Counted from the stretch's first letter, positions 29,802 through 41,054 are shown. The stretch is DNA of 64,000 nt from Hydractinia symbiolongicarpus (GCF_029227915.1 NC_079875.1:19523001-19587000); one strand, 5' to 3'. Notes: generated by a model from the sequence alone, not told the origin. Translations and numbers: made by a program.

Positions 29802-32640
29802 ACAACCTCCATATCTTCCGGTTTCTTCACATTTCGATTATCTGGTATTTTGACCATTTGGTATGTTTTGTTGCTCTATGTTTATCCAGATACCCTTGCT
29901 TTATTTTATTTGGTGTGTAGATTCGATAGCCACGATGATTTCCATGTATGTTCTTCTCATTCTCATTGTAAACAATGTAATATTTCGGATGGGCAAAATT
30001 ATAGCGAATAGCAGCTTCTTTTTCTGTTTGTATTTTATTTTCTTTGATGAATTTCTTTACAGTGGGTTGATAATCCTAAATCTGTGTTTTCGTTTTACTG
30101 TTCTTTGTCCCTGGAATATCCAAATCAACTTTTTATAACAACATGTGGTCATGCCACCTAGTAAGCCATCAACAACTGATCTTATAAATTTTAAAGCGGA
30201 GAATTAGAAGTGAAAGTGAAAAAAAGGTTAGAAAATAACTACATTCTTGCACGTAACAAAAGTTACTTCTTACAAGTTACAATCCTTTTTTAAATTATAA
30301 GTTCTGTTTTTTTTAAATGTCTAACATACACTTTTATCCTGAAAATCGCCCTAACACGTACTAATATCATTTTTGTCTAAGTTTGAATTAACGGGAGCTT
30401 CGGTTAAGTTAAAAATTCGTTAAGTCGAACTGTTTTCCCTGTCCCTTGTAGGTTCGATTTACCGCGAGTTAACAAACATTCGAATATGCACATATAGCAT
30501 TTTTTTAAACGTTTTTTGAACGAAAGTTCTTTGTCAGAAGAAGAATCTATGGCCCATGTTGCTTATTGTTGCGATGAAAGTTGATATTAAAAACGCTGTG
30601 AATTTAAAATTATCAACATTCCTTGCTGTTTTTCTAGGGGAGTGAAGCGAGATTTCGGATTTACTGTAAGTTGAATTTTGAGACTGTGTGTGTAGTTATA
30701 GCTTTGTTACCAATTTTCTGGCGAAGTTGTTTGTTTACATTTACAGTAGCCAAGTTATACCGTGCTGTAAAAAGCCCTTAGTGAAGGCTTTTTGGCCAAT
30801 CACCGTAGATGATTTTCCGTGTAAACCTGTTGAAGAAAGCTATCAGTTTACAATTCAGTATATTGTAAAATACCCTTGGCCGTTTCAAAGTGTTAAAAAA
30901 GTTCGTTTGCAAGGAGTAAGTCCTAATTTAACAAAAATTTAAAATCTTGCACAAAATGTCAGATGGCAAATGGCATTAAATCCTCCGCACGAATCTTACA
31001 CAAAATAAAAAAGAACAGCGTGCAAGATGTAAAATCTAATTGTTAAGAACTTCAACAACGACAGTCACAACACCGACACTCACAACACTAATACTCACAA
31101 AACTGAGAGTAACAACTCCCACAGTCACAAAACGGATAATAACAATGTAAGAAACAACGCATCTCAAATATGTACATCTTAAGTGATTATGTTGAAACAT
31201 CTTGGTACTTTAATCTGAAATGTCAAAAAGGAGGCCTGCAAGAGTTAGCACAAATCAACAAAAATAAGTTCTTTACGCATTTTAAATATAGTCTTTCCCC
31301 TAATAGCTTATACAAAAATATCAAAAAGCCATTAGCATGGAAAATATCAATTTAAATTTAGAAAAATTAGTCATTTAATTAGTCATCGGTTGCATACCAT
31401 CCTCTCCCACAAAAATTTACAAAAATGTCAACCAGTGAACAACACAAAATTAATTCTTTAAATGACATGTTCATGTATGTATGTTAATACTTTAAAGAAA
31501 CATATACATCATCGTTCAGCAAAAAATTAATTGTTTTTTGGTATGATGATCTATACTGCCCTTTACCACACATTTTAAACCGAAATGTCAAAATGCGGTG
31601 AGCAAGGAATAAATTTGAAATCAACAAAGACCTTTATTTTAAAGTCCTTCCTCACAAAAGTTTACGCAAAATGTAAAAACAGAACGGTTTTTGTGGAGCA
31701 AATCTAAATCAATAAAAACCTTTCATTGGCTGCGAATGTCTAAACATTTTTTTGAATTAGGACTGGGGCGAGATCCGTTAAAATGTAAATATATTTTAGG
31801 CTAGCTAACCTTTATTTGGATACAGCTCTATACCCATTAAACACACTGAAACCTTAAAACTGAGATTTGATAATAAAAGTTTATTCATTTATCAATAAAA
31901 TTTTGAAAAATTATTAAATTTCATTTGTTTATCAGCTACCACAACAAGCTTAGATTTTGTGTCTTTTTTTTCAATGAAAACAGATACTCTCTCAATCCTG
32001 TTAAATTCTTGTAAACACGAAGTTATTCTGGCAATAAATTTGGTTAAAAGAGGTAGTTGAGGCTTACGTGAAACCTATAAGACATTAATTTGAAGTGTAT
32101 CAGTACTTTAGAAAGAATTATGGTCTGTGACAAAACACATTTTTTAAAAAAATTTTTTTTTTTTAAATTCAACATGGCCACTATAGAATTTCACCTAGCC
32201 TTGATAGGAAAAACGTTCTACATGTTCAAAGAACTTCAGAAAAGTTGTTTTTTTTTGCATAAAAAAAAGTTGGGGAACAAAACTTAGCTATTTCTTGGAT
32301 ACCTGTTTTTAGTATGTTGACCGACCTTCACAATACCCGAGACAAACCGGGTTGTTAGCTACTGATATGTACCACTTGTGTACAAGGAAAGTTTTTAAAC
32401 CAAATTTTATTTATATATAAGTAAAAAATTATCAATTTTACAAAATCCTAAGTAAAAATGTTTTAACCTTGGCCGACATGTAAGTGATTTTGTCGCTAGC
32501 AGGGTAATGTCGATTTGAAATTAACTTTTTAAAAAGAATGCTTAGCCGAAGTAAACATATTGTTTAACATTTTCCGGCAAACCAAGAAAATATCTTTCAA
32601 ATATACTATTGTAACGACAATTTTTTCCCCTTTATTTCAG
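29802..32640. other. Non-coding, AT-rich, with degenerate repeats
   Basis: 31050-31145 has repeated CACAACAC(C/T)(G/A)ACACTCACAA-like units. 31190-31740 holds diverged copies of a motif TTTAA(T/A)CTGAAATGTCAAAA ... AAATCAACAAA, also seen near 33580-33720. The ORFs at 30688-30942 and 31170-31355 show no recognisable domain. Confidence 0.4.
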
Positions 32641-32656
32641 GTTAGTATACAGGAAG

Positions 32657-32707
32657 TAAAGCACCGTGAGTACAGAATCAACAGTATTCTGTACTCACAG
32701 TGCTTTA
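32657..32707. repeat. Hairpin with 22-nt arms and 7-nt loop
   Basis: 32657-32678 pairs with 32686-32707 with a single mismatch around the loop CAACAGT; the arm begins TAAAGCACCGTGAGTACAG. The size resembles a small-RNA precursor, but a relic of a palindromic repeat is equally possible. Confidence 0.85.
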
Positions 32708-32709
32708 GA

Positions 32710-34420
32710 AAAATGGGCAGTTTTTTGGACATTTTCTTTTAGGGGGATTTTTTATTACTATTAAAGCAAACTTCAGGAAGCCAAAAAGGTCCAAGTTCTG
32801 TGGTTTTACTTTTGCTAAAGAAAAAACGCATTGTGAGGCATAAACTGTTGAGAATAAAGAAATGTAAAAAAACTCTCGGGCACCATCTTATGAGTTTGAA
32901 AAGATAGAAAACGGTAAATGCTTGAGTAAACAACCAATCTATATTTACTAGTCGGTGGCCTGTGGAAAAATCCACGGGTTAGCCCGTTTTTTTATACCGC
33001 ATTGCGTGCGTCTCACTACTTGCGGTACCATTTTGCGTAACAGACAGACAGACAGACAGACGTAAACGGGTATTATAATATAGATGCCTGTCTTCAATAA
33101 ACACCCACTCCCCCAACGTTGAGGCTCTAATAAACAGACCATTTCTTTCTTTAAAAAGGTGCATTTAAATTGGTTTTATGTGAATTTGTGATAAAAATAT
33201 AGGTTTGTGTTAAAGAGGAATATTTGTATTAATGTAACGCCTGTCTCCAGTAAACGCTGCCTAGAAATTCTGAAAATTTAATAAACGCCACACGCATTTA
33301 TTAGAGAATTTTATACTACGTTATATTATTTAACATTCTTCAAGAAACTCAAATGACCCCTAGACTCAAGTTACCTTTTTACATAGAAAAAAACCTGCAT
33401 GTTATTGAAATATTGTCTTAGCGGAATTTTGAATGTAAAATACTTACAAAACATTTGGAGAATGAGAACTTCTAAAAGCTTAAACCTGTGACAATCTGAG
33501 AGCAATCAAAATAGTTTACATCACATAATACATTACATAACAGCCTCAAACTGGAATAACGTGTGGCAAATGCATGTTGTTAAGTCTTAATTTGCAATGT
33601 CTCAAAAGCATCCTTTATTCACAAAAATTTATGTTGCAGCAATCATTTTTTGTTCAGCTGTGCCAGTCCACCTTACACATAATTTTTTTGGGCACTAAAA
33701 TTTTAAATCAACAAATAACTTTTTCGCAAGAATATAGGGATCATCTCCGAGATCGTTTCAAAAAAAAATCGTTTCAAATCGTTTCATTTTTTTAATTAAC
33801 ATAGCATGTGATACGAATTATTTATTTATAAAGATTTGCTTTAGGAAATTGTTTCAGCATTTTTATTTGAGGTCGTTTCAGGATGTTTGTTTTAAATTCT
33901 TTTTTTACATAAAAAGAATAAAAGAAATAATTATTAATCGAGTAATTCGAAGGTTGTTTTTGTGTAGTTTTATGTAGTAGTACGCCAGTTTGTGATTGCA
34001 TAGCGTCGAAATGGTTTATTCTTTCCAAAGAAACAGATAAACGGCAAGTGTGTACAACCTGCTTCTTTTTTTTCTCTGTAAACACCAGCTATTAATTGAC
34101 GTCATACCGTTGCGAGTAAAATTGTACCTGTTTCAAAACATGAAATTTATTATGATTTAAGAATGCTGAACGTTGAGAGCGTGTTTACGTTTTTCGGGGG
34201 CACTTGATTATGACAAACTTTTTTAACTATGAGAAAGAGAATAAATTTTTGCTGAAATATCATAACAAACACTATTTACAAACTTTTTATAAAAAACATA
34301 TACAAAAATAACGGTATGATAATGATTTTATTCGTTAATTACGTTGTTTTCTTTTTCTTCCAACATTTTTTTAACAACAACCCTTCTTTTTATTTGTCTA
34401 CATTTTGAATTAACAAGTTC
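32710..34420. other. Non-coding; (CAGA)n tract and dispersed repeat pieces
   Basis: 33041-33062 is a short CAGA microsatellite followed by GTATTATAATATAGAT, a combination often found at retroposon ends. 33085-33300 contains related GCCTGTCT(T/C)CA(A/G)TAAAC units. No coding signal. Confidence 0.4.
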
Positions 34421-34422
34421 GT

Positions 34423-34866
34423 TCATATTTGTAATGGTTTCAAAATCGTCTTTAAAATTTTTTCTAGCCAGTGAAAGTATTTTATTAGTCGATTTGGAGA
34501 GAGGGCTGTTTTCTTTATGACTTCTCCATCATAGGTTATTTTCCCTCCCTTCACGCTGCCATGCGCCAATTCGCTTTCGGAATATTTTTGCTCTAATTCT
34601 GCTTTGATAAATCCAGAGCAGCGGTTAACCGAAGCTCTTTTTTTCTTTAGACATGGTGTCGAAGTTTGCCTTTCAATAGGGATGGACGGATATTCATATG
34701 TATTATTAATTAATACATTTTGAGTCGGTGAAGTGAAATTAATATCCGACGCATGGTTGTCTTTCACTGGCGTTTGACTTAGTATCGATTTCCACAAATA
34801 CGTTTCACTTTCATCAGAATTAATTGACGATGCTACCAACTCGGTGAATAAGGGGTTCTCGATTTT
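34423..34866 (-). CDS. Exon of a possible BEN-domain protein
   Basis: The open frame (Met at 34839, coding sense back to about 34866) encodes Ser/Thr-rich sequence and then KAELEQKYSESELAHGSVKG followed by KKTALSPNRLIKY. The order resembles the BEN domain (helix, ELA..S...G, then ALxPxRL), a DNA- and protein-binding module. It ends at 34423. With the coiled-coil exon at 34986-35264 on the same strand, a two-or-more-exon gene is likely. The domain call is tentative. Confidence 0.4.
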   Translation of the reverse strand, partial: KIENPLFTELVASSINSDESETYLWKSILSQTPVKDNHASDINFTSPTQNVLINNTYEYPSIPIERQTSTPCLKKKRASVNRCSGFIKAELEQKYSESELAHGSVKGGKITYDGEVIKKTALSPNRLIKYFHWLEKILKTILKPLQI

Positions 34867-34985
34867 TCAGCACCGTGTCCCTGATAACTGGCTCTTTGTC
34901 CCTGCTAATTGGCTGCAAGTTGTGATTGTTAAGGCGTTTTTTAATTTTTGTTTTTAAGTTTTTTTTTCAATATTTTCAGTATTCT

Positions 34986-35264
34986 TTAACAATGTCTCCA
35001 TTTTTTGTCGATGTTTGATACAACGCCCTTTAAATTTTGCACATCATTTTTCACGACTATTAACTCGTTCTTTATGTTTTTCATTTCAGCTAATAGTTCC
35101 ATCAATAAGCTTCCTACGTCTGTATCGGAATTACTTGTAATCAATGGCAATTTTTTTACTGAAGGACTATCAAAGACAACTGATAGGGGATTCAGCGCCA
35201 ACCTCGTCCCCAGGCCCATTTTTCTCTTTTTGACGATCTCGGACAGCGAGACCCTGGGCCACAC
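34986..35264 (-). CDS. Coiled-coil exon upstream of BEN-like exon, with captured repeat
   Basis: A 92-residue ORF whose last 45 residues (SLLMELLAEMKNIKNELIVV and onward) form a coiled coil, common before BEN domains. The first ~30 residues (MGLGTRLALNP) come from a short repeat with the ends AACCTCGTCCCCAGG and AGACCCTGGG (35195-35270) related to those at 39466-39540 and 21290-21310. The intron to 34866 would be about 110 bases with an acceptor near TTGCAG at 34911. Confidence 0.4.
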   Translation of the reverse strand: MWPRVSLSEIVKKRKMGLGTRLALNPLSVVFDSPSVKKLPLITSNSDTDVGSLLMELLAEMKNIKNELIVVKNDVQNLKGVVSNIDKKWRHC

Positions 35265-35909
35265 TGGTCAGTTCTGAGATCTGATTGGTTTCTCAAGTTT
35301 CCGTTAATTATGAAGATAAATTATATTATGCGTAAAAAAATTGAATAATAACAGAAAAACAATAATGGCGGCTAAGTTTATGTGCGAACGGCACGCTGGA
35401 ATGTTTATGTTCTGCTGGACTGAATTTATTTTTGTGAAAAATAAAATATTTGGCATTGTTAGTATAGCTTAACGTGCAAACAAAATTAAATAGCTTTTAG
35501 TTGTACCCAGAGGCTGTTAAAGTAAGCTTCTGTTTTTTTTGCAGTGCAGTTGAGGAGGTAGCTACTAGACTCTAAAGCTAGCTATGCTAGCTAGCTTTTG
35601 TGCACAGGGAACACAATGAAGGTTTCCTTGAAGACATGTTTAGCAGCTATCTAGCTAGCTTAAATACAACACAAGGTATATACAGGTATACATAACTAAT
35701 CCTATTTCTCCCGAACAGACCTTCTTTTACACTCTAGCTAATATTCTTTCGGTGCAGAACACATAAACAAAAAAATAAAATCATATGGTGTTGATTTGGT
35801 TGAAAAAGATTAAAAAACTGGATTAAGAAGTTCATACCATTTAATTAACTAAATAGTTATACGCTTAATTAAATCGGTTACGGATTAAAAAACAATTTTC
35901 TCTGACTGC
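35265..35909. other. Non-coding; TAGC-rich tracts
   Basis: 35565-35665 is dense in (AGCT/TAGC) tetramers, as are 37300-37335, 39020-39190 and 53050-53320. No gene recognised. Confidence 0.5.
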
Positions 35910-36027
35910 ATGAAATCATAGTCACAAGAGAGAGATAGTCTGGGTAATCGGCCATTTCGGGCCGCTACGGCAAAAGTACCTGACCTAGAACGGGTGGTCC
36001 GAAAGTAAGGGGACTGAATGTTGTAAA

Positions 36028-37232
36028 ATGGCTGCGGCGAAGAAAGATTTCCTTTATGGTGAAGACCTTAATGCTATATTGGAGGCTATAGATGAAGACA
36101 TTTCGCTAAGTAATTCAGATTTTGACGTGAAATTAACCACAGTTGTTAACGACATACCGGAGGAGGACACAAAAGTCACTTTAGCTGTAGTTTGTGTCCT
36201 AAAGTTTGTGTTTCTAAAAGAGGATTAACACGCCACACCAACGCGAAACATAGTGACCACGACAAAGGTGACTCTGCAGGATCGGGTGATAGAGATTTCA
36301 AGGAAGCTGAAAAGCTGTTACATCCACTGTATTTTAAAAAATATATGGAAGAAGCTGTTTCAAAATTGGCTGGTGATGAATGTTACCCATCAGAAATCAC
36401 CAATGAATTTAAAATGTTCAAAGTTGGTGGCCTTGACAATGTTTTACCGTCTTATGCTCTTGTGAAAGACCTTATAAAATCGTTCGATGGGGATGGTGAA
36501 AAGTTTTATAAGAATATTTTGGATATAGAGCATCCCTTTGGTTCAAGCTTGAGTCGCAACTGTAGCGTACTGTTGGGATTTGAATTAGCAAATCTAGTTT
36601 TGTGTCACTTGTCTGGTTCAACATACAAAGACGATCTTCTGCAAGTGTCAAATATGTCATCATACACCTTTTCAGAGAAAGAACTATCTGTGATATCTTA
36701 TCTTGGTGGATATGTCTTCAGTACCATGTATCGTCGTATACGCTTCTCGTCAAGAAAGACCTCACAACACATATACCACCAACAATATCTAGTTATCCTG
36801 TTGGCAGGAAAATCTGAGGACACACAAGATATACCACAAAACAAATTAGTCAATGCTAGGGACCGTGGTGGCTTATGGAAGGTTAAAAAGGAAGTGGTTT
36901 TAATATTTACATCTGCTGAAGAACTTTTCCGTTCATACACCAGCAAAAGCTGCAGCAAAATTGACAGTAAAGAAATAGTTTCTTGTCTGATGAAGAATTT
37001 TGATGTTAAGTCTAATTTCAACAAAATTCTGCAGCTTTGCACTGAGTCGTTGAATAAAGAGGTTTCTTTGAACTTGTTAGAAGATCTGCTTTTGTTGTTT
37101 GTCAGAGTAAGAACTTTTTCTTATGTCAAAGATAAACAGCAATTACACAAAATAGCATCTGATGCTAAGAAATCAAAATCACTGCGCACTGAGCTGAAGA
37201 AAAAGACATCCTCACTGGATCAAGGTCATTAA
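36028..37232 (+). pseudogene. C2H2 zinc-finger protein of transposon origin, one frame break
   Basis: The start at 36028 opens an acidic N-terminal region. Around 36180-36190 the coding frame shifts by one base, and the second ORF (to 37232) begins with a C2H2 finger: CSLCPKVCVSKRGLTRHTNA followed by KH. The rest (VISYLGGYVFSTMYRRIRF, NARDRGGLWKVKKEV, KIDSKEIVSCLMKN, LLEDLLLLFVRVRTFSYVKD, ending SSLDQGH) matches a family I recall as common in cnidarians with no assigned function. The full C-terminus is kept. A lost T at a TTT run would explain the break; programmed shifting cannot be excluded. Confidence 0.65.
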
Positions 37233-37902
37233 TAAAATGGCTATCACATAAAAAAACAGCTATTTTTATAGCTACACATTTATAAAAAATCATTATGCTG
37301 GCATAGCTAGCTATAGCTAGTAAGCTAGCTATAGTTTCCGATCTTGAATTTCTGATGTTTTCACAATTTTTTTTAAATATATACTATACTTTTAAAAAAA
37401 TTGTAGCTAGTATGAATATGATCATAACTATGTCCAGGTCAAATTCTAAGAGTCATAAAGGATCAAGCAATACTTGCTCCTTATTCAACTAAGTTTTTAT
37501 GGTTGAAAAAACCTTCACTGGCATTTTGTTTAATTATGCTACCGGGGGTACTACTTTATAAAAAAAATATCATCCAACTGTAATCAGGAAAATTTATGTT
37601 AAGTAGGAAATAAAATATGATTTATCTTCCAATGCTAAAACCGTAGAGATGGTCGACAATATTTTTCGAAAAAAAAACATGATATACTTTTCAAACAAAA
37701 TAAATGTTACACCCCCGTATCTATTTCAACGTCTGAGGCCGTTTTTAAGTGTCTGAAAATTCCGCTAATCCGGGAGGCTAGTTACAATGGAGATAAAAAA
37801 CCTACGGGGAAATGGCTGTACTTAAAAAAACACGGAGCTCAACATTCTTACGGTGATAGTTATTATCTCTCTAATAATTAGCCGATCTGTTTCGAAAACT
37901 AA
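37233..37902. other. Element interior; possible short coding remnant at 37712-37881
   Basis: On + , 37712-37881 is open and reads ISTSEAVFKCLKIPLIREAS and PTGKWLYLKKHGAQHSYGDS before a TAG. It has no start codon and no known domain. The rest is AT-rich. Confidence 0.3.
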
Positions 37903-38166
37903 TTAAAAACAAACATTAGCTTGTAGATTTGCATTTTGACAAGAAGCAAACTGAAGAAGATGCTTCTCACAAATATACAGATTACGTTTATCTATTTGTG
38001 CTCTCAACTGTTTATCAATAACGCGATCTTTGATTATCACAGCGACTAGCTTGTCTCTCCAGGATGCGTTGTACTCGTCATTCGCTTGAGTAATTTTGAA
38101 AATAGAAATTCCACTTGTTCTACGGGAGCTAGAGCAACCAAACACTGAACAATTAGCTCCAACCAT
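37903..38166 (-). CDS. THAP-domain protein or exon
   Basis: The 87-residue ORF begins MVGANCSVFGCSSSRRTSGI. The C2CH zinc ligands of a THAP domain are C6, C11, C66 and H69 (YICEKHL), with W36 in between at the usual place. THAP domains bind DNA and occur at the N-terminus of P-element and Kolobok transposases. The ORF ends soon after the domain; NANLQAN|GTTTGT at 37910 could be a donor, so this may be a first exon. It points toward the zinc-finger gene. Confidence 0.75.
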   Translation of the reverse strand: MVGANCSVFGCSSSRRTSGISIFKITQANDEYNASWRDKLVAVIIKDRVIDKQLRAQIDKRNLYICEKHLLQFASCQNANLQANVCF

Positions 38167-38363
38167 AGTTTATAATACCAAAAAATCCAGGTAAACTTCT
38201 GCAAAGTACCTAGCATACAAAGCTTCCCGCCTGTTTTTGAATTTTGGTCCCCCTAAAAGTAGACTGGGCACTAGAAAATTTCTGAACGCGAGTCAGATAC
38301 CGGAGCGGAGCTCAATCACGGCGGTACCCAGACTATCTCTCTTTCTTATGACTATGATGAAAT

Positions 38364-39460
38364 GCAACATCCTATGTTTTATGACTTTAATCTCTTAGTA
38401 AAGCAACAAACATAAATTTATTGACAATTATAAATTTTGACCTAACAATTGTAAAACTTTTTAGGCAATACGATTTTATTTAGGTGTTTATGCACGTTAC
38501 GACAATAACAGACAAAAGGAGCCAGTTATTATATATGTCAAAACGTATGTATCTGGTCTGTATCTGACTGACACATGGTTACGTTGATGACTCAATACTA
38601 GTATAATATATAGCTGCACCATGCCACTATAATGCGGGCGTGATAAAGCCTCAACTTAGGTTTATAGAGGTTCACGTCAGCAATAAGTCGCCCACAAGAC
38701 AAAAATGGAATTAGAAAGACTTCATGTGTCTAAATAATACTAATAACGTAACTAGCTAGCCTTGTGGTAGAGCGTTAGAAAGTGTGAATCTATCCTTTCT
38801 GCTTAGCGTTCAGCATGAGAATAGGATTGATATCTTAGGCGGTTGTCTAGTTGAGTGATTGTCGTAGCTCAAATGGCTTTAAATGTGCTAGGACTTTCTT
38901 CGCAGGACCCTTGTTGATAGCAGTACCAACAGGAACTATTCTGGGTAAATAATTTCAATAATAAAATAATAGGCATCTTCAGTAATTCTAATCACAAAAC
39001 CCTCTGAGAATTCTGTGGCTTGGTAGCTAGCTATAGCTAGCTAAAAGTACTTTCACTTTTAACTATAATATGAAATAAGTATAGCTAAAAATCATAATTA
39101 AAAAGTGTATAGCTAGCTACCTTGGTTTGCACAACCTTTGTAGCTACAAAAGTAGGTCTTGCATCTTTGCTAGCTAGCTAGCATAGATGGCTGAAAACTT
39201 TAAAATAAATATATATTTAAAATTTGTTTGTAGCCAAAAAAAAAGCGAAGGCAACACTGCAATCATGTTTTCTTGAAGCAAAAACTCAAAACACTTTAGC
39301 TAACTTGTTTCTGATTAAAAATAAAACTCTATCCTTGATTTTGATCCAAGATTGCTTTGCATAAATTATAGCAATACGGTGTTCTCGGCGGTCCGCATGC
39401 AATTCTTAACAAATGACCAAATTTTGCATAAATTAAAAATCAGCACGAATCGTGCTGATT
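38364..39460. other. Non-coding; TAGC tracts and a 27-nt palindrome
   Basis: 39436-39462 is a palindrome (AAAATCAGCACGA / TCGTGCTGATTTT around one base). 39020-39190 is rich in TAGC tetramers. No gene seen. Confidence 0.45.
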
Positions 39461-40261
39461 TTAACCAGCCTGCCCCAGGGTCATTTCTTCGCGCCGTCTC
39501 GATATTAAAAAAGCGAAAAATTGCCCTGGGAACGAGGTTAGATTTAGCGCGTTAGATGCTGCCAGAGAAACATTCCCCATTCCGCCATCAGAGCTTGAGA
39601 AGTCAACATCAATACCGGCCGACGTTTCAACTATTGGTTCATCAAAAGCAGCTGACGTTGAAGATTGGACGTTTTCGATAGTTGCTGCTGTCAAACTAAC
39701 GTTTTCGAGCGATTCTTGTTCCTCTGATATTTCTTTTAAATATTCGTAAAGAACTAGTTCTCCAGTTGTTGTTACCTAAAACGATGAATTTAAAAAAATA
39801 ACAAAATGTTAAGGGGCGCTAAAACGTTTTTAAGTTTTGTGTTAAAAACAAACCTGTGCTTCAAACGGATCATTGATTTCGACTATAAATTTGTGTTTTG
39901 TCGAGGTGTCCCAAACCCGATCTCCGCGTTCTAAATATTTCGGATCACCACGTGATAGAAAATCTTTTTTTGAAATGACGTTACGCGTCAACAGCGGACG
40001 TTTTTTTACAGGATGTCGTACATAAGATCTGGGCAACAAACAGTCGTAATCTCTCGAATATCCACTCCATGTCACCTTTATTTCTTCCCCTAAATCAAGT
40101 ATTGATGCAAACAACCAGTGTTTGTTTTCTGGGTCGAGTGCTTGCACCTTCATTTTCTTTTTGAATTCGATAATCTATAAAAAATACGAAAGGTAAGTTG
40201 TTTAGCACTAACTTTAGAAAAGATAAGAATAATCAAGAATATAACTTACTTGAGAAGTCAT
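39461..40261 (-). CDS. Three-exon Tudor/chromo-barrel-like protein with repeat-derived C-terminus
   Basis: Exon 1 is 40250-40261 (ATGACTTCTCAA|GTAAGT), exon 2 is 39854-40174 (acceptor TTATAG, donor CACAG|GTTTGT) and exon 3 is 39461-39775 (acceptor GTTTTAG). All junctions are phase 0, giving 215 residues. Exon 2 encodes ALDPENKHWLFASILDLGEE and WSGYSRDYDCLLPRSYV, the pattern of a Tudor-knot/chromo-barrel that usually reads methyl marks or RNA. Exon 3 begins with an acidic region and ends with about 25 residues (PGQFFAFLISRRREEMTLG) encoded by a short interspersed repeat at 39466-39540. No breaks seen; host gene or domesticated fragment. Confidence 0.65.
39466..39540. repeat. Short interspersed repeat with ends CAGCCTGCCCCAGGG / CCCTGGGAACGAGG
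   Basis: The sequence has complementary ends (CCCAGGG...CCCTGGG) and a GGTCATTTCTTCGCGCCGTCTC middle. Related ends occur at 35195-35270 and at 21290-21312 (AACCTCGTTCCTGGGG). It supplies the C-terminal codons and stop of the gene at 39461-40261. Confidence 0.65.
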
Positions 40262-41054
40262 CGTTATGGAAATAACGTTTTAGTTGTAATAGTTTAAATA
40301 TCTGTTTTCAATGTACACTCAAGTGGAATTAAAAAAGAATGAAGTGATTTTGCGAACTAGCGTAATTATTTTGTCGGTCACGGTATTATCAAACAAGACA
40401 ACGAGAAGCTTTCCCGTCAGTTGTGAGCGAAGTTAACAAGTTACTTTCTCGTGAGACCGTCAATTTTAACAATGCTCACTAATTGTCATCATTAAAAATA
40501 ATGAAGTGGTAAGTGTTTGCAGTGGTGTTTTCTTAAAACAAATTTATTCATTCTTTTATGATATTCTTTTTCCTCTTTTTTCTGCCTTCGCAAGATTTTC
40601 TGATTTTACACTTTTTTATAAGAAAAGTATTTTTTCGTTTCAGCCTTCAGTTTTCAACTTTTTGATTATTTAACCCATTTTTAAGATATATTATTATATA
40701 AAAATGAAGTGTGTAATCCAGTAAATTTCCTAAAAAGTGATTCTTATATAAAAGATGTATATATCTTAAATTATGTAATGTGCAATTTAAAACCAAACAT
40801 TTGTTCAGCCTCGTTTACAAAATTATCTTTTTCATAGAACGCTAGGAAAAAGGGATAGGGGTAATCAAAAACATGAACTATACATTTTCTGTAATATTTT
40901 TTCAATTATGTAAAATTTACTCAAAGTTGAATTAAAAATGTCTATAAACTTTATAAAATGTATATATATATTAAAATGTATAATATAGTAAATATATGTA
41001 TAATATAGTTAATGTATGTATATATTTGAAAATTTACTGTATAAACTAAAAACC
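40262..41054. other. Non-coding
   Basis: Contains the 5' flank of the gene at 39461-40261 (no obvious TATA box) and an AT-rich stretch with TATATATA/AATATATG repeats at 40950-41030. Confidence 0.4.

Larger units (their letters stand above)
35910..38363. mobile_element. P-like/THAP DNA element with long inverted repeats
   Basis: 35917-35945 (CATAGTCACAAGAGAGAGAT...) pairs with the reverse complement of 38328-38356 with two mismatches. ATGAAAT lies at both 35910-35916 and 38357-38363, a 7-bp (perhaps originally 8-bp) target duplication. Inside are a C2H2 zinc-finger gene (+) and a THAP-domain gene (-), convergent. A CA...TG terminus, THAP domain and about 8-bp duplication suit the P superfamily, but no P catalytic domain is visible in 2440 bp, so it may be non-autonomous. 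Confidence 0.7.

Noticed and set aside
30688-30942. 84-codon plus-strand ORF as a possible gene
   Set aside because: No recognised motif and no neighbouring exons; chance ORF is likely.
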